Source of the DNA: Saccharothrix sp. ST-888
GTDB lineage: Bacteria > Actinomycetota > Actinomycetes > Streptomycetales > Streptomycetaceae
Length of the DNA stretch: 17,566 bases
Direction of reading: 5' to 3'
Assembly (NCBI RefSeq): GCF_000955975.1
Contig: NZ_JYJF01000131.1
Coordinates: 1 to 17,566, forward strand
Each line of letters begins with the position of its first letter. Position 1 is the first letter of the stretch. The position numbers were made by a program, and so were the translations under genes. Shown here in pieces: positions 7,662 to 13,903 of the stretch. The notes below the pieces were generated by a model. That model ran no database searches. It had not been told where the DNA came from and saw nothing but the letters and a program-made list of their open reading frames with translations.

Positions 7662-7690
7662 GGCGTCCACACGCCACGGCGTGGACGCGC
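7662..7690. promoter_or_regulatory. Shared 29-base element, copy B (upstream of SDR gene)
   Basis: It contains perfect half-sites GTCCAC (7665-7670) and GTGGAC (7681-7686) separated by 10 bases; the arms extend outward to GCGTCCAC/GTGGACGC. It lies about 195 bases before the SDR start, in the 289-base gap after the PrpF-like gene. The same spacing recurs at 16739-16760, and the whole 29 bases match 4333-4361 at 24 positions. It is probably an operator of a dimeric regulator; the protein is unknown. Confidence 0.6.
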
Positions 7691-7884
7691 ATGCCGGATC
7701 GGTCGATCGGCCGCCGCAGCGCTGACAGGATGACAGAGCAAACCGCACGACCCGTTCTGTCGAAGCCCGTCCGTGCCCCACCCGGCGCCTGCCTGAGATG
7801 CCGGGGGGCACCCGCGCGTACGCCGTACCGCCCATCCCGTGCGCTCGCCGCACCGGCAAGCCCCCGAGCCCAGAGGATTCCGCG

Positions 7885-8613
7885 ATGAGATTCGAGAACC
7901 TGCGCGTCGTGGTCACCGGCGCCTCCCGGGACTTCGGCCGCTCGCTCGCGGTCGGCTTCGCCCACCTCGGTGCCGAGGTCTTCGTCTCGGCCCGCACCAA
8001 GGAGGCCGCGGCCCGCACCGGTGAGCAGATCGTGGGCGCGGCCCGAGGCCGTATCCACGCCTTCGGCTGCGACCTGAGCCGCCCCGCCGAGATCCGCGAG
8101 CTCGCCCGTCAGGTGGCGGAACACACCGACCGGGTCGACCTGTTGATCAACAACGGTGCCCGCTGGCTCGACGGCGTCGAGCTGGAGTCCGCCTCCGACG
8201 AGCAGATCGTCGACACCATCGAGTCGACGGCCGCCGGGACGGTCCTGATGGTGAAGCACTTCCTGCCGCTGCTGCGCGCCTCCGAGCGCCCGGACATCAT
8301 CAACATGGTGTCCGTCTGCGGCCTGGACTCCGCCGGATCGTCCACCGCGCACGACGCCTTCTACGCCGCCAAGAGCGCCCAGGCCGGTTTCGCCGACATC
8401 CTCTCGCGGCGGCTCGGGCCGTCCGGCGTCCGGGTCATGGCGCTCTACCCGCCGGACTTCTCCACCTCGGACCCCGGCACCCGCGAGTGGGAGGGCGCCA
8501 CCCGCTCCCCGCAGGAGAAGCTCACCACCCAGGCCCTCTTCGACTGCATCGCCTTCGCGGTCGACCAGCCGCGGGACTGCTTCATCCGCTCCTTCCACTT
8601 CGAGCCCCGGTAA
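7885..8613 (+). CDS. SDR family oxidoreductase
   Basis: The product is a classical short-chain dehydrogenase/reductase of 242 residues, about 240-260 being normal. The nucleotide-binding TGASRDFG is at 11-18 and LLINNGA at 87-92 (NNGA in place of NNAG). The catalytic residues are Ser143 region (MVSVCG), Tyr160 and Lys163 (YAAK). It should interconvert an alcohol and a ketone with NAD(P). The Arg at position 37 after the second strand (FVSART) hints at NADPH. The ATG at 7885 follows AGAGGATT; the longer frame upstream has no such signal. The gap to the next gene is 73 bases with no terminator, so it is probably co-transcribed with the MetRS-like ligase. A conserved element lies upstream. Confidence 0.9.
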   Translation: MRFENLRVVVTGASRDFGRSLAVGFAHLGAEVFVSARTKEAAARTGEQIVGAARGRIHAFGCDLSRPAEIRELARQVAEHTDRVDLLINNGARWLDGVELESASDEQIVDTIESTAAGTVLMVKHFLPLLRASERPDIINMVSVCGLDSAGSSTAHDAFYAAKSAQAGFADILSRRLGPSGVRVMALYPPDFSTSDPGTREWEGATRSPQEKLTTQALFDCIAFAVDQPRDCFIRSFHFEPR

Positions 8614-8686
8614 CCGGCCCACTTCGAGCCGTACCCGCGCCCTGTGCGCAGCCGCACGCAAGCCCCAAGCAAGAGGAGGTCCACCC

Positions 8687-10330
8687 GTGTCCGCTTCCCT
8701 CTGGATCACCGCGACCCCGACCACGCCCAACGGTGAACTGCACGTCGGGCACCTGGCCGGTCCGTACGTCGCCGCCGACGTCCTGCGCCGCTTCCTGAAG
8801 GCGGACGGCCTGCCCGTCCGGCTGACCGGGGGACTGGCCGACCACGAGAGCGCGGTCGAGCTCTGCGCCCTCGGCCAGGGCCGCAAGGCGGCGGAGGTGG
8901 CCGACGGCTACGGCGAGGCGATCACGGTGGACTGGCGCCGGGCCGGCGTCGAGTTCGACCAACTGGTCCGGCCGAACCAGGACAAGGGCTACCGCGCCTT
9001 CGTGACCTCGCTGTTCCGCCGACTCCACGCCGACGGCGTCCTGGTGCCGCGTACCCGGCTGCTGCCGTACTGCGGACCGTGCGAGCGCGCGCTGTACGGG
9101 AAGTACGTCAAGGGCGGCTGCCCCTCCTGCGGCGCGCAGGCCGACGGCAACCTCTGCCAGACCTGTGCCCGCCCGAACGACTGCGGCGACCTGCTGGCGC
9201 CGGTCTGCGTCCTGTGCGGCACCCCGGCGGTGCTGCGCCAGTGCCGGCGGCTCTACCTGCCGCTGGAGGCGCACCGCAAGGAACTGACCGACTTCTGGGA
9301 CTCGGTGGCGATGCCGCCGCGCCTGGCCGCGTTCCGGGACGGCCTCCTGCACGACGGGCTGCCGGACGTGGCCGTGAGCCACCCCGCGCAGTGGGGCATC
9401 GAGGTGCCGGTCGAGGGCTTCGCGGACCAGCGCATCGCCCCGGCCGTGGAGGAGGTCGCGTCCTACCTGCTGTCGACCGGTCCGGAGAGCGGTCCGGAGA
9501 GCGGTCTGAAGGGTGGTCCGGACAACGGTCCGGAAAGTGGTCCGGAGAACGGCGAGGAGAGTGCCCGGGGGCCGCTGCAGTTCTTCGGCATCGACCGCGC
9601 CGTTCTCCACCTGGCTGTCCTGCCGACCCTGGTGGCGGCGTACGGCGGCCCGCTCCCGACGGGCTTCCAGGTCAACGAGTACTACCGGCTCGACGGCCGG
9701 AAGCTCTCCACCACCCGGCGGCACGCGGTCTGGGCGCTGGACGTGCTCACCGACGCCGGCTCGGACACCCTGCGCCGCCATGTGCTCTCGGACCGCCCCG
9801 AGGGCCGGCCGGCCGAGTTCGAGCTGGACGGGCTGGACCGGACCCGCGACCACCTGCACACCAGTTGGAACCAGTGGCTGAGCCGGCTGTTCGCGGCGCT
9901 GCGCGAGGACTGCGCCGGGGTGACCCCGGAGGAGGCACCGGGCGGCACGGGCTGGGACCTGCTCGCGGAGCGGCTGGACTTTTCGGCTCGTGAATTACGA
10001 AGCTCCTACGGAGTATCGGGATTCGCGCCCCGGCGGGCGGTCGCGCTGCTGGACGAAGTCGTCCGGCTCGCCGACGACTTCCACCTGGTGAACGCGCCCG
10101 AGCGGGACCGCGCCGCCGGCCGGTCGGCCTACCGGGCGGCCCTGGCAGCCGAGTTGGCGGTGGCCTGCGCGCTCACCGCCTGGGCCTGGCCGGTCATGCC
10201 GGAGGGCGCCGGGCGGCTTGCGGCGGCCCTGGGCGTCACCGCAGGCGGTCCGGTGACCTCGGCGGCCCTGGCGGCTCCGGCGCCCGGAGTGCGCCTCGTC
10301 CCGCCGACCGGGCCGGTGTTCGGCTTCTGA
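8687..10330 (+). CDS. Stand-alone methionyl-tRNA synthetase-like class I ligase
   Basis: The 547-residue product has the class I aminoacyl-tRNA synthetase core of MetRS type: HVGH (19-22) as HIGH motif; a Cys-rich zinc insert at 129-177 (CGPC, CPSC, CQTC, CVLC); HPAQWGIEVP near 232-241; FFGIDRAVLHLAVLP near 299-313; and a KMSKS-equivalent KLSTTR (339-344). An insert of six GPES-like repeats (264-287) interrupts the domain. No C-terminal tRNA-binding domain or cupin is present. Such enzymes activate an amino acid as adenylate. In a biosynthetic setting they can act as ligases without tRNA, as CysRS-like MshC does, or serve as inhibitor-resistant MetRS copies. The GTG at 8687 follows an excellent GAGGAGGT. 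A strong hairpin follows the gene. Confidence 0.87.
   Translation: MSASLWITATPTTPNGELHVGHLAGPYVAADVLRRFLKADGLPVRLTGGLADHESAVELCALGQGRKAAEVADGYGEAITVDWRRAGVEFDQLVRPNQDKGYRAFVTSLFRRLHADGVLVPRTRLLPYCGPCERALYGKYVKGGCPSCGAQADGNLCQTCARPNDCGDLLAPVCVLCGTPAVLRQCRRLYLPLEAHRKELTDFWDSVAMPPRLAAFRDGLLHDGLPDVAVSHPAQWGIEVPVEGFADQRIAPAVEEVASYLLSTGPESGPESGLKGGPDNGPESGPENGEESARGPLQFFGIDRAVLHLAVLPTLVAAYGGPLPTGFQVNEYYRLDGRKLSTTRRHAVWALDVLTDAGSDTLRRHVLSDRPEGRPAEFELDGLDRTRDHLHTSWNQWLSRLFAALREDCAGVTPEEAPGGTGWDLLAERLDFSARELRSSYGVSGFAPRRAVALLDEVVRLADDFHLVNAPERDRAAGRSAYRAALAAELAVACALTAWAWPVMPEGAGRLAAALGVTAGGPVTSAALAAPAPGVRLVPPTGPVFGF
9479..9550 (+). repeat. Six 12-bp in-frame repeats (GPES) in the MetRS-like gene
   Basis: Six imperfect copies of GGTCCGGAGAGC run without a break and encode Gly-Pro-Glu-Ser and variants (GLKG, GPDN, GPEN). 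They form a flexible acidic linker just before the FFGID strand of the catalytic core. Copies differ by point changes, so the array is not brand new but could vary in number among strains. Confidence 0.9.
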
Positions 10331-10385
10331 TCCGTCCCCGGCCGACCGGTCGAGAACCTCCCTCCGGCCGGCCGGGAACCACGCC

Positions 10386-10421
10386 ATCCGCGCGCACCCG
10401 GTCCCTCGGGTGCGCGCGGAT
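10386..10421 (+). terminator. Strong hairpin after the MetRS-like gene
   Basis: Perfect 14-bp arms ATCCGCGCGCACCC (10386-10399) and GGGTGCGCGCGGAT (10408-10421) enclose an 8-base loop, 55 bases past the stop. It likely ends the operon and separates it from the glycosyltransferase gene. Confidence 0.85.
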
Positions 10422-10590
10422 TCCCCTGTACCCGTGGGTGCCCGGCGCTCGCGGCTCTGCCGCTACCCGCGACTCCGGCCGCGCGCGACTTCCCGGCGCG
10501 TGACCACCCCTGCGTGCGCCTTCCCCAGTGTGCGACTTCCCCTGCGAACACGACGAGTTCATTGGCCATGACGAATCCGAGGAGAGTCCG

Positions 10591-12048
10591 GTGACGAGCC
10601 CCGCCGCCCGCATGCCGTTCCCGCAGTTCGACCGCACGAGCCCCGGAAGCCGGGCCCTCGACCGGGCAGGTTCCGTCGGCGGGAGCCCGGTTCCGCTGAG
10701 CCGGGTCCGTACGGCCCCGGTCGGCGCGGCCCTGGTGCGTACGGGCCCGGTCCGTGCGGTGGCCGCCCCCGGGCGAGGGGTGCGCCGGGTCGCCATGCTG
10801 AGTGTGCACACCTCCCCGCTGCACCAGCCCGGTACCGGGGATGCGGGAGGTATGAACGTCTACATCATCGAACTCGCCCGCCGCCTCGCCGAGCTCTCCG
10901 TCGAGGTGGACATCTACACCCGCCGCACCGGCCACGACCAGCCCCCGGAGGTCGAGGCCGTCCCGGGCGTCCGGGTCCGGCATGTGGCGGCCGGTCCGCT
11001 CGGCGGCCTGAGAAAGGAGCATCTCCCCACGGTGCTGGGCGAGTTCGCGACCGGAGTCCGGCAGGCCGTGGCGCGGTACGGACCTGCGGGCTACGACGTG
11101 GTCCACTCGCACTACTGGCTCTCCGGGCAGGTCGGACGGATGCTGTCGGAGACCTGGGGGGTGCCGCTGGTGCACACCATGCACACCATGGCCAAGGTGA
11201 AGAACGCCTCGCTCGCCGTGGGTGACAGCCCCGAGCCGCTGGCCCGGCTGGCCGGGGAGAGCGCGCTGGTGGACAGTGCCGACCGGCTGGTGGCCAACAC
11301 CGCAGCGGAGGCCGCGGAGCTGGTGCACCACTACCGTGCGCTTCCCGAGCGGATCGACGTGGTCCACCCCGGGGTCGACCTCGACGTCTTCTGCCCCGGT
11401 GACGGCCGGGCGGCGGCCCGCCGTCGGCTCGGACTCGGGCCCGAGGCCCTGGTCGTCCTGTTCGCCGGCCGGATCCAGCCGCTCAAGGCCCCGGACATGC
11501 TGCTCCGCGCCGTGGCCGAACTGGTGCTGCTGCGGCCCGAGTTGCGGGAGCGACTCGTGGTCCCGGTGATCGGCGGACTGAGCGGCAGCGGCGCGGACTA
11601 CCCCGCCCGATGTCGGCAACTGGCGGCCGGGCTCGGGATATCCGACCTGGTCAGGTTCCAGCCGCCGGTCGGTCAGCGGGAACTCGCCGACTGGTACCGG
11701 GCCGCCACGGTGCTGGCCATGCCCTCGCACAGCGAGTCCTTCGGACTGGTCGCGCTGGAGGCCCAGGCGTGCGGAACTCCCGTACTGGCGGCGAATGTCG
11801 GCGGACTGTCCGTCGCGGTCGACGACGGCATCACCGGCCGTCTGGTGCGCGGCCACGACCCTGCGGACTACGCACGGGTCCTGGCGGAACTCGCCGACCG
11901 GCCGGGGTTGACCGAGCAGTTGGGGGTGGCGGCGATCCGCCATGCCGAGCGCTTCGGGTGGGAGTCCTGTGCGGGCGCGACCGCCCGGGTGTACTCGCGG
12001 GCCTGGCATGCCCGGAGGGTGGAGCGGCTGCTGGCCGAGGCGGTCTGA
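10591..12048 (+). CDS. MshA-like D-inositol-3-phosphate glycosyltransferase (GT4)
   Basis: The product has 485 residues. From residue ~65 it closely follows actinobacterial MshA, which transfers GlcNAc from UDP-GlcNAc to 1D-myo-inositol 3-phosphate, the first step of mycothiol synthesis. Motifs are VAMLSVHTSPLHQPG (68-81), GDAGGMNVY (83-91), VHSHYWLSG (171-179), HTMHTMAKVKN (195-205), FAGRIQPLKAPD (291-302), and SESFGLVALEAQACGTPV (381-398) with the nucleotide-sugar-binding Glu pair. The GTG at 10591 follows GAGGAG. This start adds ~65 disordered residues containing VRTxPV repeats. It could be the genome's only mshA or a cluster paralogue making a related pseudodisaccharide. The unusual neighbours favour the latter. 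It has its own terminator. Confidence 0.88.
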   Translation: MTSPAARMPFPQFDRTSPGSRALDRAGSVGGSPVPLSRVRTAPVGAALVRTGPVRAVAAPGRGVRRVAMLSVHTSPLHQPGTGDAGGMNVYIIELARRLAELSVEVDIYTRRTGHDQPPEVEAVPGVRVRHVAAGPLGGLRKEHLPTVLGEFATGVRQAVARYGPAGYDVVHSHYWLSGQVGRMLSETWGVPLVHTMHTMAKVKNASLAVGDSPEPLARLAGESALVDSADRLVANTAAEAAELVHHYRALPERIDVVHPGVDLDVFCPGDGRAAARRRLGLGPEALVVLFAGRIQPLKAPDMLLRAVAELVLLRPELRERLVVPVIGGLSGSGADYPARCRQLAAGLGISDLVRFQPPVGQRELADWYRAATVLAMPSHSESFGLVALEAQACGTPVLAANVGGLSVAVDDGITGRLVRGHDPADYARVLAELADRPGLTEQLGVAAIRHAERFGWESCAGATARVYSRAWHARRVERLLAEAV

Positions 12049-12079
12049 CCGGGCGTCGGCAGGCGCGCGGAACGAGGTT

Positions 12080-12105
12080 GGCGGGGGCGACGGCACGCCC
12101 CCGCC
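12080..12105 (+). terminator. Hairpin after the MshA-like gene
   Basis: GGCGGGGGCG (12080-12089) and CGCCCCCGCC (12096-12105) form a perfect 10-bp stem with a 6-base loop, 32 bases past the stop. No T-run follows. Confidence 0.8.
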
Positions 12106-12419
12106 TTCGGCATGCGCCCCCGCTGGAGGGACAGGGGTGCAGCCTCTCCGAGGCTAGCAGAACATTTTGTCTGACAAAATATCGGCTTCCCCAAAAAGAG
12201 GCCGACCAGCTGTTCCGGGCGTCGTCAACCTCCTTGCCGGAGGACGGAATTACCGGGCCGTTGGCCGATCCACGCCATGGCCGGGGAACGACGCCGAAGG
12301 GTCTGGATCTCCGTCCCGATACCGGCGAGGATCGAATCATCTCCTCCGGTGCCGACGCCGACGGCACGGCACGGCAGCCGGAGAAATCCCCACCCTCACC
12401 CGTGTTTCCTGGAGGAACC
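12106..12419 (+). promoter_or_regulatory. Upstream region and probable long leader of the GDIVWP peptide gene
   Basis: No gene is supported in this stretch. It holds the 17-bp palindrome at 12164-12180 (listed separately) in an AT-rich patch that is the likely promoter area. From there to the ATG is about 240 bases, which would be a long 5' leader. A small hairpin GTGCCG/CGGCAC (12349-12367) lies in it. A loose, off-register resemblance to the shared GTCCAC element near 12268-12289 was judged too weak to list as a copy. Confidence 0.4.
12164..12180. promoter_or_regulatory. 17-bp palindrome, probable operator
   Basis: ATTTTGTC-T-GACAAAAT is a perfect inverted repeat with 8-bp arms around one base, strongly AT-rich against its background. 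It lies about 240 bases before the secreted-peptide gene. Similar half-sites occur at 14373-14381 (GACAAAGAT, at the Fur-family gene start) and 4408-4416 (TGACAAAAA, before the asnB-like gene). A Fur- or TetR-type binding site is inferred. Confidence 0.5.
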
Positions 12420-12689
12420 ATGTCCGCGACCCTCGCCACCACCCGCCGCACCGTCCTGAACGGCATCGCCCCCGCCGTCGCAGCGCTGGCGCTCGCCGCC
12501 GGGCTGCTGGCGGCACAGACCGGCGACGGTGCGGCGCACGGAACCCCGTCCGCCGGCGACATCGTCTGGCCGGCCGGCCCGAACCCGGCCGTCGCGAACC
12601 CCGCCGGTGCGGCCCGGGCCGTCGCAGCCGCCTCGCCCGGCGACATCGTGTGGCCCGCTCCGGCTCCGGCCGCCGCCGTTCGGAGCTGA
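12420..12689 (+). CDS. Small secreted peptide with two GDIVWP motifs
   Basis: The 89-residue product follows a very strong ribosome binding site, GGAGGAACC then ATG. The N-terminus is an export signal: Arg9-Arg10 (TTRRTVLNG), then a hydrophobic Ala/Leu helix (15-32), with likely cleavage after AAQT or GAAH (about 34-40). A twin-arginine route is possible but the motif is not canonical. The remaining ~50 residues are Ala/Pro-rich and contain GDIVWPA twice (46-52 and 74-80), separated by an Ala/Asn/Pro linker. No Cys is present. I do not recognise the family. It could be a precursor of a modified or processed peptide, a secreted signal, or a wall-associated peptide. It is followed by a strong hairpin and then the GHMP-kinase-like gene. 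Confidence 0.8.
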   Translation: MSATLATTRRTVLNGIAPAVAALALAAGLLAAQTGDGAAHGTPSAGDIVWPAGPNPAVANPAGAARAVAAASPGDIVWPAPAPAAAVRS

Positions 12690-12724
12690 CCGGCCCTCGG
12701 ACCGGGCCTCCCCACCCGTCGACG

Positions 12725-12773
12725 ACGCCGACCGCCGGCCGGACCGCAGTGCGGCTCGCCCGGCGGTCGGCGT
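12725..12773 (+). terminator. Nested hairpin between the peptide and kinase-like genes
   Basis: ACGCCGACCGCCGG (12725-12738) pairs perfectly with CCGGCGGTCGGCGT (12760-12773), a 14-bp stem. The 21-base loop holds an inner CCGC-AGT-GCGG hairpin. It lies 35 bases past the peptide stop and 70 before the next start. It could terminate most transcripts, or stabilise the peptide mRNA so that peptide exceeds enzyme. Confidence 0.75.
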
Positions 12774-12843
12774 GCGCCGTCCCGCCCACCTGCTCCGCCG
12801 TCCCACCCGCCGCCGCCCCGCGAAACCAGCCCTGGAGGGCACC

Positions 12844-13836
12844 ATGACCACCGTCGTACGCCCCGTAGCCGGGCGCGCCTCTGCCCACCGTTCGTCGCCG
12901 GGCCGGTTCCCGGGGCGCTCCGGACCGCCTGCGATACCCTCGGCCCCGAGAGCGACAGGTCACCGGGTGGGACGGGGCTTCGCCCCCGGCTACCACGGGG
13001 AACTGGTGTCGGGAGTGTTCGCCACCCCGGGCGGCACCCCTCGGATCGGTGTGCTGCGCCTGCCGTGGCCGGAGCAGGGGGCGGCGGCGGAGTTCGCCCC
13101 TCACCCCGGAGCGCAGCTGTACGTACGCGCCGCGTCGGCGGCCGCGGCGCCGGCCCGGCAGGCGGCTGAGACGGCGCTCGGCGGGATCCGGGCGCCGTGG
13201 AGCGGTGGGCGGTTGACGGTCCATACGGAGGCCGAGGCCCCGGTCTGGCCGGTCGCCCCGGCGGTGGTCCGCGCCGTCGCCGACGCCTGGGGGCTCTGCC
13301 CCGGCGCCGCCGAACTGGCCACCGCCGTCAGCGAGGTCGACGCCCCTCCCGGTGCGGCACGCGGCGGTACCGGGCTGGTGGACGCCGTCGACGGTTCGCT
13401 GATCGAGGCCTTCGAAGCCGACCTTCCCCCGCTGCTCGTCCTCGGCTTCGACCCGGGTGACGTACCGTCCGGACCCGGGCTCGACCCGGACGACGCAAGC
13501 CTCGCCGATCTGGCGGCAGGCCGTCGGCTGCGCGGCCTGCTGCGCCGCGCGGCGGTCGGCCGGGACGCCGCGCTGTTCGCGGCCGCCGCCACCGAGTCCA
13601 CCCTCCTCCTCGGCACCCACCGCCCCCGCCCGCTGGCCGGACACCTCGCCGCCGCCCTCGCCTCCTGCGGCGCCCTCGGCCTCCAGTCCGACCGCGGAAC
13701 CTCCCTCCTCGGCCTCCTCTTCCCCCCGGACGCCCCCGGCCTCGCCGACCGCCTCGCCCGTGCCCGGACCCTGCTGGCCGGTCTCGGCATCCACCAGGTC
13801 TGGCAGTTCACCACGACAGCCCGCCGGGCCGGGTAG
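12844..13836 (+). CDS. GHMP kinase-like protein (PduX-type) with degenerate ATP loop
   Basis: The product has 330 residues. The N-terminal GHMP motif is recognisable: GRGFAPGYHGELVSGVF (43-59), as in PduX/threonine-kinase relatives. So is the later segment LVDAVDGSLIEAF-EADLPPLLVLGFDPGD (178-206). C-terminal GALGLQSDRGTSLLGLLF resembles the third motif. However, the Gly/Ser ATP-phosphate loop expected before the RAVADAWG helix (normally PxGxGxGSSTAD) is here APVWPVAPAVV (132-142), with no Gly or Ser. Phosphoryl transfer is therefore doubtful, and a binding or regulatory role is possible. The ATG at 12844 follows GGAGGG. The first ~40 residues are Pro/Arg/Ser-rich and probably disordered. It is downstream of the GDIVWP peptide gene and convergent with the Fur-family gene. 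Confidence 0.7.
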   Translation: MTTVVRPVAGRASAHRSSPGRFPGRSGPPAIPSAPRATGHRVGRGFAPGYHGELVSGVFATPGGTPRIGVLRLPWPEQGAAAEFAPHPGAQLYVRAASAAAAPARQAAETALGGIRAPWSGGRLTVHTEAEAPVWPVAPAVVRAVADAWGLCPGAAELATAVSEVDAPPGAARGGTGLVDAVDGSLIEAFEADLPPLLVLGFDPGDVPSGPGLDPDDASLADLAAGRRLRGLLRRAAVGRDAALFAAAATESTLLLGTHRPRPLAGHLAAALASCGALGLQSDRGTSLLGLLFPPDAPGLADRLARARTLLAGLGIHQVWQFTTTARRAG

Positions 13837-13903
13837 CAGCCGGGTCCGGCGTGCCGCTCGCTGTTCGCGGCCGCCGCCAGCGCCGACGACGGGTGCGCCC
13901 TGC

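Noticed and set aside
12268..12289. Fourth copy of the GTCCAC-N10-GTGGAC element before the GDIVWP peptide gene
   Set aside because: ATCCAC-N10-GGGAAC matches only partly and the CGCCATGGC core is out of register with the other copies.
13573..13879. 19-bp direct repeat CTGTTCGCGGCCGCCGCCA at 13573-13591 and 13861-13879
   Set aside because: One copy is inside the kinase-like gene and one in the following gap. The sequence is simple GC-rich and no target duplication or mobile gene accompanies it.
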